A stretch of DNA of 64,000 bases, taken from contig MQVO02000001.1 of NCBI GenBank assembly GCA_001986395.2, forward strand, positions 3,189,205-3,253,204, read 5' to 3'. The first letter of the stretch is position 1; the number at the start of each line of letters is the position of its first letter. Source of the stretch: Irpex lacteus. Lineage: Eukaryota; Basidiomycota; Agaricomycetes; Polyporales; Irpicaceae. Made by a program: the position numbers and the translations under genes. The notes under the pieces are model-generated. The model was not told where the DNA came from, ran no database searches, and saw nothing but the letters and a program-made list of their open reading frames with translations. This document shows positions 36,961-49,520 of the stretch, in pieces.

Positions 36961-38839
36961 CCGTGGCGTGCCTACGCATGTAGTTCAGGTTCAGAAACAA
37001 ACGGCAATCTTGCCATTCATGATCGGGTTCATAGGATGTAGCATGCATATGGCTCGTTTAGTGAGTTAACTTACCAAGTCCACCGATAGCATCACGCTCA
37101 ATTTGCGTTGGTATTACACTCGCCAACAACCGATACAGGGCTCTAAACCCCGTGAGTCGTCACAGGTACGGCTTTATGAGCCTTATTATCCCGGATAGTC
37201 GTCGTATAGATCGTACGACCACCTACCATCTAGCCCAAAGTCTAGCAACTACTGAAGGAACGCCTCTACCTAGGTACGTGTAAACTGGCCCGTACCGACC
37301 TGCAACAAGCTTACCGTACACTCGCACGGCTCACCTCACCTGTAATACAAACTCCGGGAACGTGCCCTCCCCGTTTTCTGCGCCACGGCGTGCACTTACA
37401 TATGATGGACTCGCCGCGTCGGAGGCGTCGCTGGTCTAAGTAAATGTACTCGCGTCCCAGTCCTGGATATTGAAAACCGGTGAGCAGGTCCGACACTCCG
37501 CGCTCCCAACCTCTTGCTCAGCGAATAACGTAGGGCAAACGAGAATGCTAGATGTTACGGTGCTGGCGAGTACGTGTTGGTGAGTGATTACGATCGATAC
37601 CGTATATGATACATTCATTCACTCGCTTCAATATACGCCTGGAACGCTATGACATATCAGATGCAGCTTGAATATGCAGTACGATTGGGTTCCTGGTAAG
37701 TCTGGTCCTGGATGGGCTACGTGGATGAGTCTAAGCTTGAGGAAGTCTGATGCCGATCGAAGAAAGGTACGGCGAGAGTGCGTGAGACGACCGAAATGCC
37801 GAGACGTCGACATGCTGAACTGAACGACTAGATATGGCCTCCTGCGACGAGGCCTTGAACGTTTGAAAACGGACTTGAATTGACAAATGACGAGCATTCA
37901 AGTCTAGTGTGGACACGGATAGACGTATGCACGTATCCGATCCGTCTACGAAATGTAATTAAACGTCAATATCCAAATCCAACGAATTGCCTATACAAGA
38001 AATAAACGTCGGAAGCTCGGAGAGTACGTACCGGCCACGCGTACCCGCGAGCCACAGCCACACTTACTGTAAGCAAGCTTTGCAGATTTGACTTGTCGTG
38101 TCAACCAGATGTTCTCGTGCCAAGGTATGCGCTGGAAGACCTACGTCTGGGCCCTGGAACCTGTACGACACAACGTTCGAAACGCCAAACTCGAGACCGT
38201 ACGCCGTCCATTATACTGCCTTCATGACGGCGTCCCTCAAGTGGTACGAGAGCAAGTCCACTAGGTATGCCTATTCGCCGGGTCTATTACGATCAGTAAG
38301 TCACTGAGGATAGTCTAGATCATACAAAACTCTAGAACCTCGTACCGTCCTTCCCGGAGTCATACAGATGGCACTTCCGTGCGAGTCGCAGCATGAGTTG
38401 AGGGTACCGTGCTCACAACTCGGAGCGCTGAAGAATCTCAACTGCAAGCCTCGCGGATTACGCACGTCCGAATCGCGATCGCGATCATACACATGCGTCC
38501 GATAGAGTTCAACAACCCCATGGGGCAATGCTAAAAGACATGTGGCGCGGGGAGTCTCAACCTGGAAACCATTCCGTCCAAATCTTTGTGTGCGCTCTAG
38601 TTTTGAATATTAACGTGCAAAGCTAGAGCCCACACAAAGACCTGGACGAAGCTCCACGAGCAGTGGTATGTAACATATGCGTCGTACACAAGGTTTGGCA
38701 CACTAGCGATGCCATTATCGAACGGATAGAGCGAGACCTGAGGAGGTCGGCATAGATTATGAATACCCCGACGGTCACTAACAGCCTTCGCGGGAGCGAG
38801 ACACAAGCCACGCACCATCTATATGTTAATCTCAGTATT

Positions 38840-41800
38840 CAATCGACAGAGAGGTACGGCTCACACGCGAAGTGGACAAATTGAATACCAGTTGGGCCCA
38901 GGTACTCTGGTCACGCTTCTTGCTTCTAATCCTTATGGGCTTATGTTAAGTTTGAGAATTCGGATGCTCGCTGATGTCGTGTGGGGTCATACAAATGATC
39001 GAGCACAGGTGCTGGCGTATTTGTATCAAATAGAGGCGGTGCCGTGATACTATAATCTGGACCAAGAGTAGTAGACGAATTGCATACCCAGCGATGTGGC
39101 ACGACTCGAGTATCAGTCGACATTTGTAGTTTGCCATCTTCATCGATTTGCACGTCCAGAGTCTAGATGGGTTCACGGGAAGCAGAGCATAACATAGGAG
39201 AAGGAAAAATCGAGACTAGCTGGCCAGCTTCACGTCGATTCGATTACACGGTGGCAGGATCGACTAACCGCGAAGATCTGAATAAATCAACAAGATTTAG
39301 CCACTTCAAGGTGAATACATACCTGCCGATAGAGCGTCACTACAGCCGGCACGAGGATCACATCTGTATTTGAGTCTCACCTTCTTTCCGCGAAGGTCAC
39401 CGATCCCAGTCCAGGCACGTATCGCCGTCTAGTTTGCTTCTTGGATCCATTCTTGACACAACACGACGTCTTCAGCTGTGCCTTAAGTTCCTTTGTCCCG
39501 ATCGTTCGACGCGGACGAATTCGAACCCATCGCTATGCCGAGAGACTGAAGAAGAGGCGGGCTTAGAGTGGCATATGTCGACACGGCTTCCCGTTTTCTG
39601 GACATATACCAAGCCTCTCGTCAGCGGGTTGGTCTGCTATGTTTGCGGTGGCAGTTGTTCAGACCTAGCCTTAGAGCTTGAAGAAGATACGGCATTAGAG
39701 TGGCACGCGTTCAAGTCGACGCAATTTTCTGGGCGTATACATACTGAGCCTTCATCGGTGAGAAGGGTGTGAGTTTGTTACGTTCGCGGTGGTAGTTAGT
39801 GAGACCTAGACCTATGACTAGACCTATACCGATTTAGAGAGGTTGTTAACCTTGCGCGTACCAGACGGGAGAATGGACGCAACCAATCGATCGAGTCAAG
39901 GGGTACGACCTGTTTGGGGGATTCCGGATACAGTTGAAATACGTTAAATCTAAGTATACATGTGTAATCAGCTGTGTGCAGGTATCATCAGCATAAACAG
40001 CAGAAGACGTCGTGTAGGAATCTCACCACTCCAATCAGTCGGCATAAAGGCACAGCTCACACGGGAGATGAAACAAGACGGCAGGCCCAGGTACTCTTGC
40101 CGCGATGCTTCTTGCTTCTCATCCTTATGGGCCTATGTTTAAGTTTGAGAATTCGAATGTTCGTTGGGGTCGTGTGGAGTTATACAAATGACCGAGTACA
40201 GGTGCCGGCGTGTTTTGGATCACATAGCGGCGGTGCCGTGATGCTATAGTCTGGACCAAGGATAGTAGACGAATTGAGAAGGAGAGACAAATTGCTCACC
40301 TCGACTGTTATCCAATCGTCGATAATTATAGAGCGCCTGTCATCTGCCAACTTCATCAAGTACAAGGTCACCGATCATAATTGGCCATATACACATACAC
40401 AGTTCGGCGCAAGGATCGCCACTTTATTTCGACTCTCACCTTCTTTCCGCGAAGGTTAGCGACCCCCGTCTAGGCACGCCACGATCGTCGTGTCGTCGAA
40501 CTTCTACTTGATGCTTGCTTCCATTGTGTCTTGAGTTGCCTGCCGCCGGACCAGAGGACGTATGATAACGATGGCCTCGAACGTGTGAGCACGAGCCCGT
40601 GTTGTGGCGAATTATGTAGTCGTGTCCTATCTCCACGCCGGGAGCTCGAAGAGGCGGCCTTGGAGTGGCATACGTTATCTGGACCGCTTCCTGTTTTCTG
40701 GACATATACCAAGTCTTCGGTGGTGAGGTGGTCTGTGTCTGTTACGTTTGCGGTGGAAGCTGGTAAGATTCAGGTCCCGACCTAGAGCATTGCAAAGAGT
40801 CCGTAGTCCTGCGCACCAACGGATCGAATAAAGCCGTGTCGAGACCTAATCTGTCGTGCTGCGAAGAATTTTTGGTCGCTGGTCGACTGTGGACAGGTAT
40901 CAACAGCATAAACATCGTATAAAAAGCTCACCACTCCAATAAATCGATGTACAGGCATACAGGCACAGCTCGCACGGGAGATGAAACAAGACGGCCGGCC
41001 GAGGTACTCTTGCCGCAATGCTTCTTTGCTTATGGGTATATGTTTGAGTTTGAGAATTCAGATGCTCGCTGGGGCCGTGTGGGCATATACAAATGCGTGA
41101 GCACAGATACCAGCGTATTTGTATCACATAGGGGGGTACCGTGATACTATAATCTAGAATAGAGTTGGTAGACGAATGAAGAACAAAAGACGAATTGCTC
41201 ACCTCGACTGTTATTCCATCGTCGACATTTGTAGAGTGCCTGCCGCCTGCCATCTTCGTCAAGCACAGGGTCATGATTCGTCATATACACATACAAAATC
41301 GGCGCAAGGATTACAACTGTATTTCGAGTCTCACCTTCTTTCCGCGAAGGTCAGCGATCCAGGTCCAGGCACGCCATGTACATACATACTGCTTGCTTCC
41401 ATGGTGCCTTAAGCTGCCGTCGGACTAGAGAATAAAAACGTTCGATAATTATGGCCTCGAACGTGTGACAATGAACCCGTGAAAGAAGAGGCGGCATTAG
41501 AGTGGCATACGTCGATGCAGTTCTCTGAACCACTTCGTGTTTTCTGGACATATCATATACCAAGCTTTCGTCGACGAGATGATTTATGTCTGCTACATTT
41601 GCGGTGGCAGTTCGTGAGTTCTAGATCCAGACCGAATTAGAGAGATTGTCGACCTTGTGCGTGCCAGATGGGGAGAATGAACGCAACCAGTCAATTACGT
41701 TGAAGCTGACTTACTACTTATTCGAGGATCCCAGGTAAAGACGCGATACGCTAGATCTGTGTATGATCGGCTGTATACAGGTGTGTCATGAGCTTGAACG

Positions 41801-41900
41801 GCAGAAGACGTGCATAAATATCACCAGAATTCTAGTCGATCGGCAAGCAGACACAGGCACGGCTCCCACACGAGTTGACAGAGTTAGGCTGTCGAATCGA
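38840..41900. repeat. Three tandem diverged units of about 0.9-1.2 kb
   Basis: Corresponding landmarks recur in the same order. GGCTCACACG-like then GTACTC then GAGAATTC occurs at about 38847, 40041 and 40949. GTGATACTATAATCT occurs at about 39040, 40238 and 41140. CTTCTTTCCGCGAAGGT occurs at about 39380, 40438 and 41336. TTTGCGGTGG occurs at about 39642, 40749 and 41600. A partial fourth start is seen near 41850. No unit has an intact frame. Confidence 0.8.
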
Positions 41901-42359
41901 AGTGCATCTCGGCTTCCAATCCGTAATTCCTGATGAGTATATGTATCATGGAAGAGCCCTGAGTGAAGGAACGTCTGCCGTTATGTTCTACTCGTATCGC
42001 TGGGAGCTGCTGCACGATATGTATTGCTGTGACCTGGGCCTAGATATATGTATGAATATTTTCAATAACGTACCACAGACAAAGCACTTACCGACTGGCA
42101 ACGAGGTATTTCATCTGGATACGTTATACGTTCAATGTAGCAGTGGACCATATCCATCCGAATTCGTGTGACAAATTCACTGCGAAGATGCATATGTTGT
42201 ACCAGCTTGTTCTATGATGCCGTCCACATTCCTTGTATCACATAAATATGATGTGCGTAGACATGAAAGAGAGGCATACCAGGCGGATGGCAGTCTGGTT
42301 CTGCGAGATATGGGGTATGCGGGAGCCTAGAATATGAACGGCACCGCGCAGTTCGAGGT

Positions 42360-43560
42360 TATAAAGACAATTTAGTCGGTACGTCTTGAAGTTTCATGTG
42401 CCGATGCGGTAAGATCGTATGACGAGAGCTGAATAACGGATTGTAGGCAGTGATTCGTGCGGACATATGCGCCTGGTTTCTAGAATCTGCGGGGTTGGAG
42501 GGAGACGTAGCGAAGTGCGCAAGTATGGGTGCGAGAAGGGTACGATAAAATGAGGAACAGGTGTATTGGGTGACCGCGCACGGTAGATTTCTTCGTACTG
42601 CTCCAGTTGATACGAGCTTTGGGGCGTGTGGGACCGCGTACGGCATCATAGGGCTCGAGGCCATAGAGACGATTTGTAGGTATATCTTGGAATTTGAAGT
42701 GCTCGCACGGACCGTACGACAAGGACCAAGTAATCTATCATGGAAAGGCCGGGGATTCTTGGGATATATGCGACTACTTTCTGCAATATGAAGGTGTTGA
42801 AGGGAGGGAGGAATATTGAGGGAGCATATATGCGCGCAAGGGCTTCACATACTAGTTGAAATGAATGAGTCAAACAATGAATATGCAGCGTGTTATTGCG
42901 TGGCAAGAGGGTAGTTTATTGAGCGGCGACGTACTGTAGATTTCTTCGAACCGCTCCAATCGACTGATTTGGCTATTCCCGCAACGACATACAAAGGCTG
43001 ACTTTCCGCTAGATTTCGAGGGTGACGGTGTGCATATATGCGTGCCCTAGTAATGAGGAAGAAAACTCGATGATAAGATATATGCGTTAGAGTAGGTGAA
43101 AGAGAGATGAGTATGCTTACGAGGCAACGCGCAAGAGGGTCCTCTGGGCTGCGCGAGTCGACGGTCCACACCGAAGAAGTAAAACTGTAGCCGTATGGCT
43201 GAACCTAGACGATACTGAGTAGTGTTGGAAGGCGGTAGTATCGGGTTGCATGCATATACGCGTTTGATACGACGGGAGCGAACATAGGTGGGCCGTAAAT
43301 GCTGCGGCAACGTATTGCAAGAATGTCAGGCTCTGAACTAGCAAGCGCAAAGAAGCACTACGCACCTAGGTTAGGTTAGGACATATTAACCTAACCTCTG
43401 TAATACAAAGTGGCCTAGCGAAGCGGTGCTTTCGTTTCTCCATGCATGTATGCACGGAACGGTGAACGTAGTCGAGCTATAAATGCTACAGCTACATACT
43501 GTAAAGGCCGTTGAGATCAGACTCTGAGATAGTGAGCACAAATAAACACAACGCACCTCT
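42360..43560. repeat. Diverged repeats of a few hundred bp
   Basis: Short shared blocks recur: CGTACTG...TAGATTTCTTCG near 42590 and 42930, CATATATGCG at several places, and GGCAAGAGGGT/GCAAGAGGGT near 42900 and 43130. They suggest an old array of related units. Boundaries are unclear. Confidence 0.45.
43365..43397. repeat. Interstitial telomere-like tracts, head to head
   Basis: The sequence reads CCTAGGTTAGGTTAGG, then a 5-base spacer, then TTAACCTAACCTC. That is about three TTAGG units followed by about two CCTAA units in the inverted, end-to-end orientation. The pentamer is the same as at the chromosome end. Confidence 0.75.
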
Positions 43561-43739
43561 ATCAATCCTTTCGCGTATCCTGGCAAAGTGGTGGTAGGAG
43601 AGCAAGTACCGTGACCGTTCCCTCCTCGGCGGTCCGCAGCAAGGCGCATCAATCCCGGCGCCATTCCCCGTCCACGTCCACCTTTCCCACCCTCTCCCCC
43701 AACTTCCACTTTCTTTCCTCGATGAAGCGATGACAGCTT

Positions 43740-46700
43740 ATGCTAATGTCGCCCCTCACCAAAACACCCCTCCTCCTCAGCTTCCTCTCTCTCTTCATCG
43801 CAATATGCACCGCAGAGGTCCTCGCCCTCCACCGGCCCCAGCCTACGCACCAAGGAATCACTGACCTCGTTCCGAGACGGCGTACTACCTATCCTTCCTC
43901 CTCTTCCCCTGACTCGACAGACGATCCTAGTTCGACTAACGAGGGCACGACGCTTAGCTTGTTGGATATTGTACTCGTAGCGTCCGTCGATGGACGTCTA
44001 CACGCGCTCAACCGTACCTCAGGCGACGCACTCTGGTCCATGTCCGCCCCTACCACTTCCTCCACCTCTTCCTCCTCCTCCTCTTCCATACCACCACTCT
44101 CACCACTCTCACCACTCGTAAGCACCCGGCACCCACACTCCCCCTCCTCCGACCCCGACGACACACAAGAAACATACATAATCGAGCCCCAAAGCGGCGA
44201 CATCTACGTCCTCCCCACGCCCTCCTCTCCGCTACACCGTCTCCCCCTCTCAATGTCCCAGCTCATCGAGCTCTCGCCGTACAGCATCTCAGGCGAAGAC
44301 AGCACCAAAGTTTTTGTAGGACGGAAGGAGACGAGGTTGCTTGTGGTGGAGCTGGAGACTGGACGGGTTAAGGCGACGTTGGGGAGTGGGGAGTGTCCGT
44401 GGGATCCGTTTGAGGAGCTGTCGAGGGATAGGGAGGGAGATGGGGATGATGGTGATGAGTTGGATTTGGACGAGCTGGAGGATAGTAGGCCGAGGAAGGT
44501 GAAGAGCTCGAGTACAGAAGTGTTCATCGGGCGTACCGGTGAGTCTCCCTCCCCCCTCCCTCTCCCCCTCTCCCTCCCTCTCCCTCCTTCTCTTGCTCCC
44601 CTCCAAACTAAACTTCTCTACACCAGACTACCACCTATCAATCCACACCCGCCCCCACTCCCGCACAACCCCCCGCCCACCAACGCAAAACCTCTCCTTC
44701 TCGACATACGGACCTAACAACCAGGACGTCGCGTTCCAGGCGGTGTATACGAGGACCCCGGATGATGTTTATGTGCAGGCGTTGGCGAGTGGGAAGATTA
44801 TGGCGTTTCGGACGACCGGAGGGAGTGGACAAGGAGAGGGGAAGAGTGAGGAGGGAAGGGAGGGGGAGACGAAGGCGCTTTGGGGGCATGCTTATGATGA
44901 GCCTATGTACGTCTCTCTTTATTCATTCATTATTCTTACCATACGCTCATCACGTCTAAAACCTATTCGTCTGCTCCCTCCCTCCCTCTACCCACCTATC
45001 CACCACTACATACGCTCCCTAACTAACCTCGTCCTTTCCTTTGTCCATCCTGCTTTCATCTCTCCTTTCATTCATTCCCACTCTACGCTCATTACATCCA
45101 ACCCTCTATTCGTCTGCTTCCTCCCTTTCCCTCCCTCATCCATCTTTCCTTTCATTCACTTATGCATCCTAACTAACCTCTCCTCTTCACTCCCTACACA
45201 GAGTAGCAACCCTAGACGTCCTAACAACCCCAACCCGCCGCACCCCCCTAGTCCTCCTCCAACCCCCCCTCCCCCTCCACCGCCTCTTCCCCACCCTCGA
45301 CCTCTCTTCCCTCTCTTCCCCTTCTTCCCCTTCTTCTCCCTCTTCTCCTTCCTCTCCTTCCTCTTCCTCCGCTGCCGCTCAACTCCCTAATATCAACAAC
45401 GCATGGGTGGGGATGGTGGAGAGCACGGGGAGTTTGTACGTAATGAGCCCGGAGAGGTTCCCGCTTGTGGTGTTTGGGGATACGAGTCTGGATGCTGAGT
45501 ATGGAGTGGGAAGGGGGAGGAGGTTGATCGACCCGCCGCCTTCTTTCAATCGTAACCACAACCACCCTTCTCCTCATTCCCCTTCCTCCCACTCCCCCTC
45601 ATCCCACTCGAACGACAGAGAAGGAGAAGTAGGAGAAGAATCAAGCGAATACGACCTCCCCCCCTCCCTAGACTCCATAACCCGCTTCATGAAACGCAAA
45701 CGGCTCCGTCAGATGTGTTCTGACCCGGACGTTGCACGCACTGATAGGAGGTGTCTGGTTGGTGTTCGGAAGGTGGAGGGAGAGGGAGGGGGAGGGGGAG
45801 TGAGGTTTGGGGGATTGGTTGGGGGTGTGCCGGGGGTTGGGATGCCCCCTGGGATGGGGTTGTTGCCGGCTGGTGTCAACGTTGATGTTGCTAGTGGTGG
45901 AGTGGGAGGAGGGGCAGCGGGAGGAGATGGGACGAAGGCAGTGGACGCAGGAGGTGGACAAAGCAACCGTTCACTCGGCGGCGGTACGACGAGAGAAGGA
46001 ATCGTAGGCCCCGCCGGCGTAGGGATTGCGCGCGTCGGAGACGCAGAGATCGGGGACGCGTACACCCTCGGTGCGATTCTCGTCACAATCTTGATGGCTG
46101 TTGTGCTTGGGTACGTTGTACGTGGCCGGCGGGGCACGAAGGAGAAGGAGAAGGTGGATGGGGGGAAGGCGAACGGGGTTGGGAGTACTGGGAAGGGGGA
46201 GAAGGGGAATGCGGATGTAGGCAGAGAGAAAGGAGAGGTAGGGGAGGTGGTGCTCAAGTCGGGCGTTGAAGTTCATTTGCCTGACGTTCCGCCGCTGCAA
46301 GCTCAATCGACATCTTCGACGTCCGCGTCGATACCCTCCTCATCATCAACAGCCCTGCCACCACCAACCCCCGCGACGCCGTCTACACCCACACCCAAGC
46401 CTCGTTCAAGAAAAGTATCATTCGGAGACGCACTCAGAACAGACGGTGAAGACGTAGATGCTGAGGATTCCTCATACGAGAACGACCAGGAGCCCGAAAA
46501 CGAGAACGAGAACGGCGAGGAGCAAGATCAGGAGCAAGATACGAGGAAGAAGAAGCCTGTGAGGCGAAGGAGGGGGAAGAAGAAGCCTAAGGCTATCGTC
46601 GTCAATGGCGGGGAGGAGAAGGAGAATGGTGTGAGTGGGTCAGGGAGCGGGGGAGGGAGCGGGGGAGGGAGTGCGACGGGGATTGTGTTGGCGACGCCGA

Positions 46701-48267
46701 AGGTTGTTACGCCGAGTGCGTCGTTGGTTGTTTCGGAGGATATCCTTGGTGAGTGGTGTATTCCTGACTCGACGGCTGCTGATCGCGACGAACGACGACG
46801 CTGACCGCTTACGATCCCCGCAGGCTTCGGCTCACACGGCACCGTCGTCTTCAGAGGCTCCCTCCAAGGCCGCGCCGTCGCCGTCAAACGCCTCCTGCGC
46901 GACTTCGTCACCCTCGCCTCCCGCGAAGTCTCCGTCCTCCAAGAATCAGACGACCACCCCAACGTCATCCGCTACTACTACCAAGAATCACACGCCAACT
47001 TTCTCTACATCGCCCTCGAGCTCTGTCCCGCCTCGCTTGCCGATGTCATTGAGAGACCGGACATGTTTAGGGAGATCGTCGTGGCGTTTGAGCCGAAGAG
47101 GGCGTTGAGGCAGGTTACGGCGGGCTTGAGGCATTTGCATGGGCTGAAGATCATCCATCGGGATATTAAGCCGCAGAATATACTCATCTCGCATGCGAAG
47201 CTAGGAGCGAACGCGAACGGTGTGGCTGGGGGCCATAGGATGCTCATATCGGATTTCGGACTGTGCAAGAAGCTGGAGGTCGACCAGACGAGCTTCTACC
47301 CGACCGCGCATGGAGCGATGGCTGCGGGCACTGTCGGCTGGCGGGCTCCTGAGATCCTACGCGGAGACGTCTCGCTCGATTCGGCCAACTCGTCTGGCTC
47401 GCTGGGTGGTGTTGCGGGTGAGGAGTCGCAGTCGTCGAGAGGGAGTGCGTATGGGTCAGATGTGGGAACGCCTACGGGACGACTGACGAGGCTGACGAAG
47501 AGCGTGGATGTGTTCGCGCTTGGGTGCCTTTATTATTATGTCCTGACGAATGGCGGGCATCCGTTTGGAGATCGGTATGAGCGCGATGTGAATATCTTGA
47601 AGGGGGCGAAGTGTCTTGATGGGCTGGAGAGGTTTGGGGAGGAGGGGAGCGAGGCGGTCGATGTCATCACGAAGATGTTAAGCCCTGAAGCGAGGGAGAG
47701 GTACGTGGTTGTCTGAGTATTTTTTCCATGTGAGACTGACGTTTGCGTACGATCTAGACCAGACACGTCGACGTGCCTCCTACACCCGTACTTCTGGGAC
47801 CCCGGCAAACGACTCAATTTCCTGCAGGAGGCCTCCGACCGATTCGAGATCATGTGTCGCGACCCTCGCGATCCTTTGCTTGTCGAACTCGAGACGGGTG
47901 CGTTCGGCGTCGTAGGCAACGACTGGAACGCGAGGCTCGACAAGTGGTTTATCGAGACCTTGGGCAAGTACCGCAAGTACGACGGCAAGAGCGTGCAGGA
48001 CTTGATGCGCGCGCTTCGTAACAAGGTGAGTGTTGTCGTCTCTTCACTTTTCGTCGCTATCGCTAATTGATATTCGTCGTGTAGAAACATCATTATCAGG
48101 ACCTACCGGACAACGTCAAACGACAAGTCGGCAGTATGCCCGAGGGCTTCCTGGCGTACTTTACGAAACGTTTCCCCAAGCTGTTCTTGCACGTCCACCA
48201 GGTCATCGCGTCGTCGCAGCTACGCACCGAGTCCCAGTTCAGGACGTACTTCGAGCACTCCGAGTGA
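43740..48267 (+). CDS. IRE1: IRE1, ER-stress sensor kinase/endoribonuclease
   Basis: Six exons (43740-44538, 44627-44906, 45202-46748, 46824-47700, 47758-48025, 48085-48267) give 1317 residues. The N-terminus is a signal peptide (L-L-L-S-F-L-S-L-F-I). The luminal part includes V-A-S-V-D-G-R-L-H-A-L-N-R and G-M-V-E-S-T-G-S-L-Y-V, repeats of the sensor beta-propeller. A membrane span lies near residues 646-665, followed by a long low-complexity linker. The kinase (about 875-1165) shows G-F-G-S-H-G-T-V-V, V-A-V-K, H-R-D-I-K-P-Q-N, S-D-F-G-L-C-K and W-R-A-P-E. The final KEN ribonuclease includes K-H-H-Y-Q-D-L-P-D-N-V-K. IRE1 senses unfolded proteins in the ER lumen and splices the HAC1/XBP1-type mRNA. 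Intron 2 (295 nt) contains an internal duplication. Confidence 0.95.
44907..45201 (+). repeat. Long IRE1 intron with imperfect internal duplication
   Basis: Within this 295-nt intron the block TACGCTCAT-AC-TC, then CTATTCGTCTGCT, then CTCCCTCC, then TCCTAACTAACCTC-like occurs twice, roughly 130-150 bp apart. The rest is pyrimidine-rich. Confidence 0.6.
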
Positions 48268-48612
48268 GCGCGCTCTCTGTCTACTCCATGTTTTCCTCTT
48301 CGCTCTCGCATACTTCTGGACATCTTTCGCCTCACTCCACACACCTATCGTGCTCCGTCATCCTCTATCCTCACGTGTTCTTATACTTATTTTGCATTGC
48401 TCTCTTCTTTTCCGTTGCTTTGGATGCTGTATCATTATAGTATGCTGTCTGATGTCGCTCATGTGTCTCATAGTCATGCAATTAAAATCACGGCTGGATT
48501 ACTGTACGTGCTGTGATGTGTATGCTACGGCCACTGCCAAAAGATGCGCCACATTGCCGGAATTGTTTAGGTGTGCCGGAATGAGAGAATTCGTAAGTTG
48601 CAGTTCAATGTA
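48268..48612. other. Intergenic: IRE1 3' flank to tRNA
   Basis: A 345-bp gap between the IRE1 stop and the tRNA gene. I see nothing else in it. Confidence 0.4.
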
Positions 48613-48717
48613 GGCTCAATGGTCTAGTAGTATGATTCCTGCTTCGGGTTTTTCCCATTGCTTCCAAAAAAGCAATATACCTGCAGGAGGTCTCGGGTTC
48701 AATTCCCGATTGAGCCC
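48613..48717 (+). tRNA. tRNA-Pro (anticodon CGG) with a 33-nt intron
   Basis: The acceptor stem GGCTCAA (48613-48619) pairs with TTGAGCC (48710-48716), with discriminator C at 48717. The D arm region contains GGTCTAGTAGTATGATT, close to the A box. The anticodon stem is CCTGC/GCAGG and the loop is TTCGGG-T, placing anticodon CGG at 48645-48647. The T arm is TCGGG-TTCAATT-CCCGA with a good B box. The intron occupies 48649-48681, immediately 3' of position 37, and can fold on itself (ATTGCTT/AAGCAAT). It decodes CCG proline codons. It marks the junction between the last core gene and the repeat-rich chromosome end. Confidence 0.93.
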
Positions 48718-48723
48718 TTTTTT
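48718..48723 (+). terminator. RNA polymerase III T6 terminator of tRNA-Pro
   Basis: Six consecutive T residues follow the discriminator base directly, a standard Pol III stop signal. Confidence 0.85.
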
Positions 48724-49119
48724 CAACAAGAAAAACAGTTTGACCGAACCATCATGTGAATGTGGCGGAAACACTAAATAGACAAGCTGCTGGCCTGCTG
48801 GACATTTTTTGACATGTCTATCTAAGGTTGTTGTGTGTGGGATACCACCACAGAGGCAATAGCAGACTGGACTCTAAGTGTGTGATGCTTGACATGAGTA
48901 GTTACTATGAGGTACGCTAGGCCTTGCCAGGCCCTAGAAAGCCGCCGAGCCTGGGCTAGGCGCGCAAGCAGGCTCTGCGCCTCGGGTGAGCAGATGCGGG
49001 TTGCTGAACTGTGCCAGTGACGGGATTGCAGCGACGAGTGCTCACCGGCTAAGCCGGTGAATGCTCGTAACCTGACAGTGTGAGGTGTGACTGCTGCTCA
49101 CTGTGGATTAGGTTGAGGG
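48724..49119. other. Left margin of the subtelomeric block
   Basis: No gene. A GC-rich stretch near 48910-49000 contains several GCCTAG/CTAGGC pieces, and the first full dyad (ACCGGCTAAGCCGGTGAA) is near 49045. Confidence 0.5.
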
Positions 49120-49520
49120 GTTGCACGCAGCATGTGGCCGGCTAAGCCGGCGAGTTAGCAGATGAGACTGCTCACTGTGGGCTGAGCCGGTGGGTGCCCG
49201 TCACAGAGTATTAGGTGTGACCTATGGGTTGGGAGGGTCGCAGGCAGCATGTGGCCGGCTAAGCCGGTGAGTTAGCAGATGAGACTGTTCACCAATGTGG
49301 GCGTGGGTGCCCGTCACGGAGTGTTGGGATGAGTTGGGAGGGTCGCAGGCAGCATGTGGCCGGCTAAGCCGGTGAGTTAGCAGATGAGACTGTTCACCAA
49401 TGTGGGCGTGGGTGCCCGTCACAGAGTGTTAGGATGGGTTGGGAGGGTTGCAGGCAGCATGTGGCCGGCTAAGCCGGTGAGTGAGCAGATGGGACTGTTC
49501 ACCACTGTGATGCCTGTCTC
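49120..49520. repeat. Dyad array, units of 105-117 bp
   Basis: The dyad CCGGCTAAGCCGG recurs at 49138, 49255, 49360 and 49465 (spacing 117, 105, 105). Each copy is preceded by GCAGCATGTGG and followed by GAGTTAGCAGATGAGAC or a close variant. The last copies are nearly identical. Confidence 0.9.

Larger units (their letters stand above)
34890..43739. other. Gene-free, repeat-rich stretch of 8.8 kb
   Basis: I find no ORF with splice-consistent extensions, domains or paralogues across this entire interval. What is visible is several families of diverged tandem or dispersed repeats, listed separately, and a small pair of telomere-like tracts at its right end. The density contrasts sharply with the gene-packed flanks. 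Confidence 0.6.

Noticed and set aside
44539..45390. 283-codon plus-strand frame overlapping IRE1
   Set aside because: It reads through two introns of IRE1; splice sites with matching phase and the IRE1 sensor peptides show the spliced gene is right.
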